Below, in pieces: positions 18,731-27,673 of a stretch of DNA of 64,000 nucleotides. The notes beneath the pieces are model-generated. The model made no database searches, was not told where the DNA came from, and worked only from the letters and a program-made list of their open reading frames with translations. Position 1 is the first letter of the stretch. Each line of letters opens with the position of its first letter. The position numbers were made by a program, and so were the translations under genes. The stretch is from Bacteroidota bacterium (GTDB taxonomy: Bacteria > Bacteroidota > Bacteroidia > Bacteroidales > Prolixibacteraceae): assembly GCA_023251455.1 (NCBI GenBank), contig JAHEYT010000049.1, forward strand, positions 1-64,000, in the 5' to 3' direction.

Positions 18731-20719
18731 CTAACTAATTTCCTCCAACTCCGCCAGCAATTGCTTTTCAACAACCGCATTCCCTTCCTTCACACAAATC
18801 TTTTTCACTCGTGCATCAACCGGACAAAGCACATGGATTTCGGTTTTCATCGATTCCAATGTCAGCAAAACTTGTCCGGCATGCACCACATCACCTTCGC
18901 ATCTGTTTAATTTCAATACCTTCCCAAACAAATCGGCGCAAATAAGGTTCTGAAAAATCTTTTGTTCATTTCCATTTTTACGCATCGGTAGAACCTGATT
19001 CCTCACCAAATTACTGCGTAATGCAAAAGAAAATCCACCGAAAATAATTTGTGTTTGTTTTTCATCATCCAGGCAGTAAAAAGTATAACGCTGTCGGTTG
19101 ATATTCAATTCGAGCAGATTTCCATTCATCTGAATGACGGAAACCTTATATTCCTGATCATTTATCCTGAAAATCTGATCGCCGGAATTCATTGTGCTGC
19201 TGCATTCCAGTTTTTCACCATTTACAAAAACCTCAACTAAAGGCATCATTCGCCAGAAACCAATCTGGCCCCAAACCGAATTTCCGGAGTTATTTTGATG
19301 CTGAAGATGAAAAATAAGGTAGGCGATTATCAACTTGTGCCGATTCAAACCCTGCTTTTTCTCCTGAATTTGTAGGTTAATAAAATACAAATTTTCATCC
19401 ACATAACGAGTGAAAATCTTATTTTCCTGAACAGCCTCTCTCTCAACCAATCCGGATATAAACGAGAGATTGGTGTGAACTCCTGAAATGCCGGTTTGCG
19501 ACAAAATTTGCTGCAATTGACCGATCACTTTTGGGCGGGTTTCTCCCCAACAAATCAATTTGGCCAACAGCGAATCGTAGTTTGGGGAAACGGTTAATCC
19601 TTCTTTTACAAAAGTTTCGATCCGTGAATTCACCATCTCCGGAATTTGCCAGAGAGCCAGTTTACCGGCTGACGGCTTAAAATTATTATCCGCATCTTCA
19701 GCACAAAGCCGAACTTCGATGGCATGGCCAGCAATTTGTATGTCTTCCTGTTTTAGTGAAAGTTCATTCCCGGCGGCAACCTGTAATTGCATCGAAACCA
19801 AATCGGTATTGGTAATCATTTCAGTAACCGGATGCTCCACCTGGATACGGGTATTCATTTCCAAAAAGTAAAACTTTCCACTTTCGTCGAGTAGAAACTC
19901 GATGGTTCCGGCATTGCGGTAAGTCATCGATTGGACAATTTTTACTGCTGCCGAAGTCAGTTCTAACCTTAATCTTTCATCAACCGAAGGTGATGGCGCT
20001 TCTTCGATAATCTTCTGAAAGCGGCGCTGCACCGAACATTCGCGCTCAAAAAAGTGCAATACATTTCCATGATTATCAGCCATCAGTTGCACTTCGATGT
20101 GTCGGGCACGAGGTAAATATTTTTCAACAAACAATTCTCCATTTCCGAAATAATCCAACGCCTGACGCTCAGCTTTTTGAAGTGCCGGAAGCAATTCTTC
20201 AGCCGACTGGCAAATCACCATTCCTTTTCCGCCTCCTCCCCCTGAAGCTTTTACCATCACCGGAAAATTCATTTCCGAAGTATGTTCCAGAATTTCAATG
20301 GTTGTTCCCCGGAACGATTTCAGGATCGGAAGTCCTAGCGATTCGACGTAAGTGAGCGCACGGTTCTTTTCACCCATCAACTGTATATTTTCAGGAGAAG
20401 GACCAATAAAAACCAATCCCGAATTAGCCACTCTCTGGGCAAATCCGGCATTTTCAGATAAAAAACCATAGCCCGGATGAATAGCTTCTGCCCCGGAATC
20501 CTGAGCGATCCGGATAATTTTATCCTGATTAAGGTAAGTTTCAGAAAGTGTTTTTCCGGAAAGCAAAACAGCCTCATCAGCCAGCGACACGTGAATCGAA
20601 TCCGCATCATCGACCGCATAAATTGCAACCGCACGAATGCCATTCATTTGCGCCGCCCGAATAATACGAACTGCAATTTCACCCCGATTGGCTATGAGTA
20701 TTTTTTCGAATTGCTTCAT
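18731..20719 (-). CDS. mccA: Acyl-CoA carboxylase alpha subunit (biotin carboxylase + biotin carrier), likely methylcrotonyl-CoA
   Basis: A 662-residue protein: biotin carboxylase (about 1-445) with IANRGEIAVRI, the ATP-grasp loop KASGGGGGKGM and EMNTRIQVEHPVTE, then a middle domain and a C-terminal biotinyl domain with the attachment lysine in ESMKTE (about K625; the usual motif is AMKM). It carboxylates biotin and passes CO2 to the partner beta subunit, encoded two genes away. The middle segment and the enoyl-CoA hydratase neighbour favour 3-methylcrotonyl-CoA over acetyl- or propionyl-CoA carboxylase, but substrate choice is inferred. Confidence 0.85.
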   Translation of the reverse strand: MKQFEKILIANRGEIAVRIIRAAQMNGIRAVAIYAVDDADSIHVSLADEAVLLSGKTLSETYLNQDKIIRIAQDSGAEAIHPGYGFLSENAGFAQRVANSGLVFIGPSPENIQLMGEKNRALTYVESLGLPILKSFRGTTIEILEHTSEMNFPVMVKASGGGGGKGMVICQSAEELLPALQKAERQALDYFGNGELFVEKYLPRARHIEVQLMADNHGNVLHFFERECSVQRRFQKIIEEAPSPSVDERLRLELTSAAVKIVQSMTYRNAGTIEFLLDESGKFYFLEMNTRIQVEHPVTEMITNTDLVSMQLQVAAGNELSLKQEDIQIAGHAIEVRLCAEDADNNFKPSAGKLALWQIPEMVNSRIETFVKEGLTVSPNYDSLLAKLICWGETRPKVIGQLQQILSQTGISGVHTNLSFISGLVEREAVQENKIFTRYVDENLYFINLQIQEKKQGLNRHKLIIAYLIFHLQHQNNSGNSVWGQIGFWRMMPLVEVFVNGEKLECSSTMNSGDQIFRINDQEYKVSVIQMNGNLLELNINRQRYTFYCLDDEKQTQIIFGGFSFALRSNLVRNQVLPMRKNGNEQKIFQNLICADLFGKVLKLNRCEGDVVHAGQVLLTLESMKTEIHVLCPVDARVKKICVKEGNAVVEKQLLAELEEIS

Positions 20720-20744
20720 CCTGAAAACTGATTACTGCGATTGC

Positions 20745-21536
20745 CTACTTTTTCCATTCCGGTTTCCGTTTCTCTAAAAAAGCATGAATACCTTCCTGCC
20801 CGTCGGGAGCTAAAAGCGCTTCAGCTAAAATTGTTGAAGTATCTGTGGTATTGGTAACTTCAATACTTCCAGACACCACCTCATTGATCAACTGTTTTGC
20901 TCTTTTCATGGCGAAAGGTGATGCCGATTCGAACGAAGCCATTAACGCTGACAGCTCATTTTCAAGATGTCCGTCGTTATAGATTTCATCGACCAGTCCT
21001 ATGCGGTGTGCTTCGTTAACCACAAAAAGATTTCCGGTTAAAATCCATTTCCGGAGATTTTGAACAGATAAACGATTCGCAACAAAAGGCAAAATGGTGG
21101 CTGGTAAAAGTCCCAATCTCACTTCGCTAAACATGAAACGGGTATTCGCTTCGGCCAAAACAAAGTCGCATGCCGCCATTAAACCTATTCCTCCGCCAAA
21201 AACATTGCCACGAACAGCCGCAATGGTAATTTGAGGTAATTGGAACAGTCGGAGCAACAAATCGGCGAGGTGTTTGTACTGCGCTATGCTTTGCTCCTTT
21301 GTGAGTTTCTCTGAATTGTAAAACCAGTTCAGATCGGCTCCCGCACAAAAAGAGCGGCCATTTCCGGATAGAACCACAAAAAGTATTTCATTCATTTCTG
21401 AAACCTCTTCCAATGCCTGATCCAGTTCGGCAATCAACTCCAAAATTAAAGCATTGTGCCGTTCAGGGCGATTCAGGTTAATGCGTACAACATTTCCCTC
21501 AATTAGTACCTCAATATATCGATATTCGTTTTTCAC
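20745..21536 (-). CDS. Enoyl-CoA hydratase/isomerase family protein (candidate methylglutaconyl-CoA hydratase)
   Basis: A 263-residue crotonase-fold enzyme: NRPERHNALILELI, the oxyanion-hole SGNGRSFCAGADLNW, and AAVRGNVFGGGIGLMAACDFVLA followed by FMFSEVRLGLLPATI with Glu at the catalytic position. Sandwiched between carboxylase alpha and beta genes, the likely reaction is hydration of 3-methylglutaconyl-CoA to HMG-CoA in leucine breakdown. Crotonase substrates cannot be read from motifs alone. The spacing to the alpha subunit is 25 bp, so an operon is likely. Confidence 0.82.
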   Translation of the reverse strand: MKNEYRYIEVLIEGNVVRINLNRPERHNALILELIAELDQALEEVSEMNEILFVVLSGNGRSFCAGADLNWFYNSEKLTKEQSIAQYKHLADLLLRLFQLPQITIAAVRGNVFGGGIGLMAACDFVLAEANTRFMFSEVRLGLLPATILPFVANRLSVQNLRKWILTGNLFVVNEAHRIGLVDEIYNDGHLENELSALMASFESASPFAMKRAKQLINEVVSGSIEVTNTTDTSTILAEALLAPDGQEGIHAFLEKRKPEWKK

Positions 21537-21559
21537 GTTTTTATTTATTCGTATTATTT

Positions 21560-21660
21560 CTATTTAAGGTCATCCCGAATTTATTTCGGGATCTGTTATT
21601 TATCTTATTAAGATCCTGAAACAAGCCTTCGACGTGAGCTCAGTCGAACGTTCAGGATGA
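21560..21660. repeat. Extragenic REP-like inverted repeat
   Basis: The 129-bp gap between mccB and the hydratase holds nested inverted repeats: GTCATCC at the left pairs with GGATGAC at the right, inside which CCCGAA..TTCGGGATC and GATCCTGAA segments and a CTTCGACG..AGTCGAACG arm occur. It looks like a dispersed intergenic repeat of the kind common in this phylum. Confidence 0.6.
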
Positions 21661-21665
21661 CTCTT

Positions 21666-23234
21666 TCACATCCGAAACACTCCATATCCCGGTTCACCAA
21701 ACGAACGATTGAGCGAAACTGATATGGTCATAGCCAAAACTTTTCGCGTATCAGCAGGATCGATGATGCCATCGTCCCATAAACGTGACGAGCTGTAGAA
21801 AGCCGAACTTTCTTCGTTAAATTGCTCCAAAAGCGAGTCGGAAGATCCGTTGCTTCCAATGCTTTTCAGAACCCCGGAAGCCTGTTCGCCGCCCATAACC
21901 GAAATCCGCGAATGTGGCCACATAAACAGAAAATGCGGATCGAAAGCCCGACCTGCCATGGCGTAATTTCCGGCACCAAACGAGCCACCAATGACCACTG
22001 TAAACTTCGGAACCGCAGCATTGGCTACTGCATTGATGAGTTTGGCGCCATCGCGCGCAATGCCACCATGTTCGTATTTTTTGCCGACTACAAAGCCGGT
22101 TATATTCTGTAAAAAGAGCAACGGAATTTTACGCTGCACACACAACTGGATAAAATGAGCGCCTTTCAATGAACTTTCCGAAGTCAGGAAGCTGTTGTTG
22201 GCTATAATTCCGAGCGGGAAACCCCAGATTCGGGCAAAACCTGTCACCAAGGTTTTTCCGTAGTTCGCTTTAAATTCCTGAAACTCGCTTCCATCCACCA
22301 GACGATCAATAATTGCATGCGCGTTGATTGGCTTTTTCAAATCGGCAGACAACAAACCATACAATTCTTCTGAAGGATGAAGAGGTTCTTTTACTTCTTG
22401 AATATCCAGTTTTTGTTTCTCAGGAATGGGTAATCCGGCCACAATATCGCGGCAAATCCGGAGTGCATCCACATCGTCTTCTGCCATGTGATCGGCCACG
22501 CCCGAAATGGAAGTATGTACTTCGGCACCACCCAGCTCTTCCGGAGTTACTTCTTCGCCGGTAGCAGCCAAAACCAAAGGCGGCCCGCCAATAAAAATGG
22601 TTCCCTGGTTTCGCACCATAATGGTTTCGTCGCTCATGGCCGGAACGTAAGCACCGCCAGCAGTACACGAACCCATCACCACCGAAATCTGCGGAATTCC
22701 TTCGGCCGACATGCGTGCCTGATTGTAAAATACCCGGCCAAAATCAAACCGGTCAGGAAAAACTTGAGCCTGTTCCGGCAGATAAATTCCGCCCGAATCG
22801 ACCAGATAAATGCAAATGAGTTTATTTTGACGGGCAATTTCCTGTGCCCGAACGTGTTTTTTAATGGTTTCGCGAATGTACGTTCCGCCTTTGACGGTGG
22901 CATCGTTGGCAATAATCAGACACTCACGGCCTTTCACAACACCGATTCCGGTAATAATTCCGGCGGAAGGAAAAGCATTTTCGTATTGATTGTATGCGGC
23001 AAAAGATGAAAGTTCGAGAAACGGGGTATTTTGATCGACCAGAAAATTGATACGTTCGCGTGCAAGCAGTTTTTCACGAGAGCGATGTTTTTCAACCGCA
23101 GCTTCGCCACCATGAGAACTGACCAAAGCCAGCCTTTCACGAAAGCTTTTCAGTATTTCAGCGTAATTCCTGAAATTCTCCTGAAATTCCGGAGAAGAAG
23201 TTCGCACATCACTTTGTTTAATTTTTGTGGTCAT
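21666..23234 (-). CDS. mccB: Acyl-CoA carboxylase carboxyltransferase (beta) subunit, likely methylcrotonyl-CoA
   Basis: A 522-residue carboxyltransferase with both crotonase-like halves: the N-terminal half contains [30 protein letters not shown] and [14 protein letters not shown]; the C-terminal half contains [21 protein letters not shown] and [15 protein letters not shown]. These match the methylcrotonyl-CoA carboxylase beta subfamily well. It receives carboxybiotin from MccA and makes 3-methylglutaconyl-CoA. It is the first gene of the four-gene degradation unit on the minus strand. Confidence 0.9.
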   Translation of the reverse strand: MTTKIKQSDVRTSSPEFQENFRNYAEILKSFRERLALVSSHGGEAAVEKHRSREKLLARERINFLVDQNTPFLELSSFAAYNQYENAFPSAGIITGIGVVKGRECLIIANDATVKGGTYIRETIKKHVRAQEIARQNKLICIYLVDSGGIYLPEQAQVFPDRFDFGRVFYNQARMSAEGIPQISVVMGSCTAGGAYVPAMSDETIMVRNQGTIFIGGPPLVLAATGEEVTPEELGGAEVHTSISGVADHMAEDDVDALRICRDIVAGLPIPEKQKLDIQEVKEPLHPSEELYGLLSADLKKPINAHAIIDRLVDGSEFQEFKANYGKTLVTGFARIWGFPLGIIANNSFLTSESSLKGAHFIQLCVQRKIPLLFLQNITGFVVGKKYEHGGIARDGAKLINAVANAAVPKFTVVIGGSFGAGNYAMAGRAFDPHFLFMWPHSRISVMGGEQASGVLKSIGSNGSSDSLLEQFNEESSAFYSSSRLWDDGIIDPADTRKVLAMTISVSLNRSFGEPGYGVFRM

Positions 23235-23273
23235 TTGATTAAACAGAATTGTTTCAATCCATAGACAAAAAAA

Positions 23274-24608
23274 CTAATCGTTTAGTTCACCAAACAAGTA
23301 CATATTTTCTCCCACTCCCCTAATTTCGGTCAATTGAATGCTGTAAACCGTATTTTTTTGTATTCCGGCCGCTTTAAATCGAACGGGAACGTAATGTTGT
23401 CCATACCCGTTGGCAATGCCCTGAGTAATTTTCTCAACTAAAACCTGCTGCGTTTTGCCAATGAATGAAGTCAAATATTGTTTTTTATTTTCTTCGGAAA
23501 GCTGCCTGATTTGCGCCGACCGTTCGGTTTTAATTTTCTCTGGAATATGATTCTCCAATCGTTCGGCACGGGTGCCTCTGCGAACAGAGTATTTGAACGT
23601 ATGCACATGGCTGAAATTAAACTCTTTCACCGCATCAATCGTTTCCTGAAATTCATCGTCCGTCTCGCCTGGAAACCCAACAATGATGTCGGTAGTAAAA
23701 TTAAATTCAGGATAAACCGAGCGGAACAGATTGACCGTTTTTCGGAACTGTTGCAAATCGTACATGCGGCGCATCCGGAGCAGCGTTTTGTCGGAACCGC
23801 TTTGCAGGCACAAATGCAAATGCGGCATTAGTTTCGGGTGCTGAAACAGTTCAACAAACCTGTCGCCAAAACCATCGGGTTCGAGCGACGAAATCCGCAC
23901 CCTGAAATCGCCGGGAACCTCCAGAACCTGAGCCAGTAGATCTTCAAAACGTGCATCGCCGTCTTCGTACCTGCCAATATTGACACCGGTAATTACAATT
24001 TCCTTAAATCCGTTTTCGATGGTTTTGCGAACACTTTCCAGAACTTCGGCAATAGGCCGCGAAACAGCACGACCACGCACCATGGGGATAATGCAAAACG
24101 TACAGAAATTGTCGCATCCATCCTGAATTTTCACAGCACTGCGGGTGTGCAGGCTTTTCTGAACCGGTTCGTAGCGGAAAACATCTTGTGGCAATTGATT
24201 TGGGTGAAGAATCTCTCCTGAAAAATGCGCATCAACCAGCGAAAGAATGGAGCTTTTGCGATTGTTCTCCACCACAAAAGTGATGTTCTCCTGACTTTCG
24301 AGCTTTTCCTTGAAATTATTTGCCATGCAGCCGGTCACGACCACCACAGCATTGTTGTTGGCGCGTGCGGCCTGACTAATGGTTGTTCTCGATTTCTGGT
24401 CGCTTTGGTTGGTTACCGTGCAGGTATTGACCACCACCACATCGGGCGATTCGTCAACCCCGACAAGTTGGTAACCGGCCTTGTCGAAATCGGTGACCAA
24501 AGCATCTGTTTCGTATTGGTTGAGCCGACAGCCAAGGGTTTTAAAAGCGACTTTCTTTGTATTGTTTGGATTCACTGTTCTATTTTCAGGATTTACATTG
24601 CTGCGCAT
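23274..24608 (-). CDS. mtaB: tRNA t6A37 methylthiotransferase MtaB
   Basis: About 444 residues from ATG 24608. Three domains are present: an N-terminal UPF0004 Fe-S domain (FKTLGCRLNQYETD, then the NTCTVTNQSD cysteine and VVTGCMA), a radical SAM core with CDNFCTFC, and a C-terminal TRAM domain. The RLNQYETD variant distinguishes MtaB from MiaB. It adds a methylthio group to N6-threonylcarbamoyladenosine 37 of tRNAs decoding ANN codons, using SAM and two 4Fe-4S clusters. A TTG six codons upstream is an alternative start. It lies downstream of miaB. Confidence 0.9.
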   Translation of the reverse strand: MRSNVNPENRTVNPNNTKKVAFKTLGCRLNQYETDALVTDFDKAGYQLVGVDESPDVVVVNTCTVTNQSDQKSRTTISQAARANNNAVVVVTGCMANNFKEKLESQENITFVVENNRKSSILSLVDAHFSGEILHPNQLPQDVFRYEPVQKSLHTRSAVKIQDGCDNFCTFCIIPMVRGRAVSRPIAEVLESVRKTIENGFKEIVITGVNIGRYEDGDARFEDLLAQVLEVPGDFRVRISSLEPDGFGDRFVELFQHPKLMPHLHLCLQSGSDKTLLRMRRMYDLQQFRKTVNLFRSVYPEFNFTTDIIVGFPGETDDEFQETIDAVKEFNFSHVHTFKYSVRRGTRAERLENHIPEKIKTERSAQIRQLSEENKKQYLTSFIGKTQQVLVEKITQGIANGYGQHYVPVRFKAAGIQKNTVYSIQLTEIRGVGENMYLFGELND

Positions 24609-24713
24609 ACAGCATTTCCATTTCAAATTTGATTGGTGGATGCGCCTTGTTTTCTTGTTATTTCATGTCCGTCACCTAAATGTGACGGCAAAGGATATTG
24701 TCGTAATGATTTA

Positions 24714-26063
24714 CTAATTACTGAGACTGAACACTTCCTGAAGTTCGCCACTCATCGAGAAATCAGCTGCTGAAGTGATTTTAACATCAACAATTTGCCC
24801 CATTAGTGATTTATCCTGACGATCGAGCCGAACGATTAATTTTCCTTCAGTGAGCCCGGTTGAGAAGCCCGTCTTTCGATCGGTTCCATTAATCAGAACA
24901 CGAACAGTTTTACCAACCAAGGTTTCGTTGTAAGTTCTGGAATGGTCTTTCAATACTTCTGAAAGCCGGTGCAGACGATCTTTTTTATCGTCAGATGAAA
25001 CTTCGTTTTCCCAGCGGTAACTGGCAGCTCCGGGGCGTGGCGAATACATGGCAATGTAGGCCATATTGAACTGAAATTCATTCATCGCAACAACTGTATT
25101 CTGAAATTCGGCTTCTCCTTCGCTCGAAAAACCGACAATGATGTCGGTAAATAAAGTCGCCTGCGGAATCAGTTCGCGAATATCAGCCACAATGCGGCGG
25201 TATTTGTCCATCGAATGGCGGCGGTTCATTTTAATCAGCACGCGTTCATCACCACTTTGCATGGGTAAATGAATTTGCTTAGCCAAACAATCGTACGAAG
25301 CAATCACTTCAATCACTTCGCGGTTCATATCCTGTGGATGCGGCGAGGTAAAATACACCCAGAATTCTTCTCCGGAAGTTTTTCCATATTCGCCAATCTG
25401 CCGGAGTAATTCAGCAAAATTGATTTCTTCGCCGTTTTTGTCGAGTCCATACGAATTGACATTCTGACCCAAAAGCGTAATCGATTTATAGCCCTGATTA
25501 ACCAAATGGCGCACTTCGTCAATAATTTCTGCGGAAGGGCGCGAAACTTCGCGACCACGTGTATAAGGTACCGCACAGAACGTACAGAATTTATCGCAAC
25601 CATTCTGAATTGGTACAAAAGCTTCGTAAGTTGATTGGTATTTGGGTTTGATGTGCCACATTTCGGCAATGTGTTCGTTTTTCGGCATCACTGGCTGCGG
25701 AGCTCTCAGTCCGGCTGGTGTAACCACTCCATATTCACGAATCATTTCGGGCAATTGAGCCAGTTCGCTCATCTGAAAAATAAGGTCGAACGATTTCAGG
25801 AATTTCTCTTTATCGGCAGGCAAAATACATCCGGAGACAAAGGTGACCACATTGCGTTTGTTTTTCCATTTGTTCCATTGGGCTATTTTGTTGTAAACTT
25901 TGTCGATGGGTTTTTGCCGTACCGAGCAGGCCAACATCCCGAGCAGACTGGCCTCTTCCTCGTTTTCCGTTCGTTCGTAGCCAATGCTTTCAAGGACCGA
26001 ACTCACACGTTCGCTGTCGGAAAGGTTCATCTGGCAACCCAATGTAATCAGGTGATATTTCAT
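24714..26063 (-). CDS. miaB: MiaB-like tRNA methylthiotransferase
   Basis: A 449-residue MiaB-family radical SAM enzyme. The N-terminal cluster cysteines are C10 (TLGCQMN), C46 and C79; the radical SAM motif is C156-x3-C160-x2-C163; a TRAM domain ends the protein. MiaB methylthiolates i6A37 in tRNAs reading UNN codons. The usual NTCSVR motif is LACSVR here, and the first 120 residues look divergent from typical Bacteroidota MiaB, so this may be an acquired or specialised copy. All six cluster cysteines are intact. Confidence 0.85.
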   Translation of the reverse strand: MKYHLITLGCQMNLSDSERVSSVLESIGYERTENEEEASLLGMLACSVRQKPIDKVYNKIAQWNKWKNKRNVVTFVSGCILPADKEKFLKSFDLIFQMSELAQLPEMIREYGVVTPAGLRAPQPVMPKNEHIAEMWHIKPKYQSTYEAFVPIQNGCDKFCTFCAVPYTRGREVSRPSAEIIDEVRHLVNQGYKSITLLGQNVNSYGLDKNGEEINFAELLRQIGEYGKTSGEEFWVYFTSPHPQDMNREVIEVIASYDCLAKQIHLPMQSGDERVLIKMNRRHSMDKYRRIVADIRELIPQATLFTDIIVGFSSEGEAEFQNTVVAMNEFQFNMAYIAMYSPRPGAASYRWENEVSSDDKKDRLHRLSEVLKDHSRTYNETLVGKTVRVLINGTDRKTGFSTGLTEGKLIVRLDRQDKSLMGQIVDVKITSAADFSMSGELQEVFSLSN

Positions 26064-26078
26064 TTTTTAATTTTATAG

Positions 26079-26187
26079 AACCACATAGTCACATAGGTCA
26101 CAATAGAAAATTTCCAAAAACCCAATTGAGAATTGATATTGGACCTGAGTTCAATAAAATCCTATGTGTTCTATGTGTCTATGTGGT
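26079..26187. repeat. Long inverted repeat built from CACATAG units
   Basis: AACCACATAG-TCACATAGG at 26079-26097 faces CCTATGTG..CTATGTG..CTATGTGGTT at 26161-26187. The arms pair with a small length difference (an extra unit in the right arm). It lies between two same-strand genes and may act as a terminator or be a dispersed extragenic repeat. Confidence 0.6.
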
Positions 26188-26198
26188 TATTTTTTCGA

Positions 26199-26888
26199 CT
26201 AAAAATATACTTCGCAGTGGATTTGATCGCGTTCGAAGCCTTTGTCTTTCAGGATTTCGAGGGCATCGAAAATCATGTCGCTATTGCCACAAAGGTAAAA
26301 CTGCGTTTCAGGAGAAAAGGTGCAGCCTTTTAGGTAACCAGTTAGTCGCCCGTTGTATGTGCCTTTTTTATCGCGGCTCGAACAAAGAATGTAACGGTCG
26401 TCGGCATATTCGTGGCGATCATAAGCTTCATTCGAATTGCGCACGCCATGAATCAATGTATAATCAATTTCAGGATAAGTGCGAACCATGCTGCGGAATG
26501 GCGCAATACCGGTTCCGCTGGCAATAAACACAAATTTTCCGGTTTCGGCATCTTTGGGCTCCATCCCGAATTTCCCGAATGGTCCGTGAATTTCAACCAA
26601 ATCACCCGCCTTCAGCTTCCGGAGTTTGGGCGTGAAATAGCCATTCTGCACTTCTTTTACCAACACTTCGAGATTTTCATCGTCAGCGCCGCTATAAACC
26701 GAATATTCACGACTTTGGTAGTCGCCGTGAATCCCGAGCGAAATGTGTTGTCCGGCCTTAAAGGCAAAACGGGCTTTGGGTAATTTCAGTGAAAAGGTCT
26801 CGCTGGTCAATTGTCTGACCTCTTCGACCTTGTAAAAGCTTTCGTCTATCTTTATCTCGTGTCTAATCAAATTCATCATGGCAATCAA
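26199..26888 (-). CDS. Ferredoxin-NADP reductase-like FAD-binding oxidoreductase
   Basis: About 229 residues with the FNR fold. The FAD-binding motif is RSREYSVYSG-like (SREYSVYSGADD, about residue 60-71), then GPFGKFGMEP, the NAD(P)-binding FIASGTGIAPFRSMV, and a C-terminal YLCGNSDMIFDALEIL. It transfers electrons between NAD(P)H and a ferredoxin or flavodoxin. The partner is unknown, although a flavodoxin-like protein is encoded divergently 200 bp away. A TAATTTTG box just upstream suggests that the true start is M4 or M5 rather than the first Met. Confidence 0.8.
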   Translation of the reverse strand: MIAMMNLIRHEIKIDESFYKVEEVRQLTSETFSLKLPKARFAFKAGQHISLGIHGDYQSREYSVYSGADDENLEVLVKEVQNGYFTPKLRKLKAGDLVEIHGPFGKFGMEPKDAETGKFVFIASGTGIAPFRSMVRTYPEIDYTLIHGVRNSNEAYDRHEYADDRYILCSSRDKKGTYNGRLTGYLKGCTFSPETQFYLCGNSDMIFDALEILKDKGFERDQIHCEVYF

Positions 26889-26898
26889 TATTTGGCTG

Positions 26899-26906
26899 CA
26901 AAATTA
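26899..26906 (-). promoter_or_regulatory. Promoter -7 box TAATTTTG for the FNR-like gene
   Basis: Minus-strand TAATTTTG matches TAnnTTTG, 11-20 bp upstream of the candidate starts. Confidence 0.45.
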
Positions 26907-27060
26907 ATCATTAATTTCTATTTCGGATATAATTGTCTTTTATTTTAACACTTTAGTAAAGAAACCCATACTGTCCGGTTTTGTTTGATTAATTAACAAA
27001 AAACGAGTGAAAATCTGAAAAATCATGACAAATCCGAATGATTGGTTGCTCCGGTTTCCT

Positions 27061-27068
27061 TAACTTTG
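27061..27068 (+). promoter_or_regulatory. Promoter -7 box TAACTTTG for the flavodoxin-like gene
   Basis: TAACTTTG with a TTG about 16-19 bp upstream, 25 bp before ATG 27093. It fits the Bacteroidota -33/-7 arrangement and rules out a start inside the promoter. Confidence 0.6.
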
Positions 27069-27092
27069 AAAGAAAAGCTAAAAAACAGAAGC

Positions 27093-27596
27093 ATGAAAAC
27101 AATCATTATCTACACCTCATCAAACAGCTGTACCGAAAAAGCGGTGAAAGAACTGTCGCAAAAACTATCAGGAGATGTTGAAACAATCGACCTGAAACAT
27201 CACCATTCCCCACCGCTTGAGCAATTTGACCGAATTATAATTGGAGGATCGATTCACAGCGGAAAGATTCAGCAGCGGATTAACTATTTCTGCATGACAC
27301 ACATGCATTTGCTCCGAACAAAAGAAATTGGGTTATTTATTTGCTGCTCGCGCGAACCAGTGGCAGCTCATGAAGAAATCAACAATGCATTTCCTGAAGA
27401 ATTGCATCAAATGGCAAAAACGGAGGCAATTTTTAGTGGAAAACTGAAACTTGATGAAATGAGTTTAGTGAAACGTATTCTGGTAAAAAAAGTAGCGCTG
27501 GTGCGCGAGCGGGCTTTCGATTTAGATTCTGAAATTATCGACCGTTTTGCCACACGCATGGAAAAAACCTACAGCCCGTTTATGTTTTTAGTCTAG
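27093..27596 (+). CDS. Flavodoxin-domain protein (HemG-like protoporphyrinogen oxidase candidate)
   Basis: A 167-residue flavodoxin-fold protein. The N-terminal phosphate-binding loop is TIIIYTSSNSCTEKAV, then DRIIIGGSIHSGKIQ, the conserved GSI-type FMN segment. The layout matches menaquinone-dependent protoporphyrinogen IX dehydrogenase (HemG), which shares the flavodoxin fold plus an extra loop (RTKEIGLFICCSREPV region). Flavodoxin-like electron carrier is the alternative. The start at ATG 27093 follows an A-rich ribosome site; an upstream TTG reading lies across the promoter. Confidence 0.65.
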   Translation: MKTIIIYTSSNSCTEKAVKELSQKLSGDVETIDLKHHHSPPLEQFDRIIIGGSIHSGKIQQRINYFCMTHMHLLRTKEIGLFICCSREPVAAHEEINNAFPEELHQMAKTEAIFSGKLKLDEMSLVKRILVKKVALVRERAFDLDSEIIDRFATRMEKTYSPFMFLV

Positions 27597-27627
27597 GTTT
27601 AAGGCAAAAGCTAAAAGTATAAAGGCA

Positions 27628-27666
27628 AAAGGGTGGCAATCTGAATTTACAGATTTGTCACCTTTT
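27628..27666. terminator. Bidirectional terminator between the flavodoxin-like gene and trmN6
   Basis: The imperfect stem AAGGGTGGCAATCTG / CAGATTTGTCACCTTTTT lies between convergent genes and ends in a T-run. Confidence 0.7.
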
Positions 27667-27673
27667 TCAGCTC

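Noticed and set aside
26079-26187. CRISPR-like array at the CACATAG repeats
   Set aside because: Units are only 7-9 bp, arranged as an inverted repeat with no regular spacers and no cas genes.
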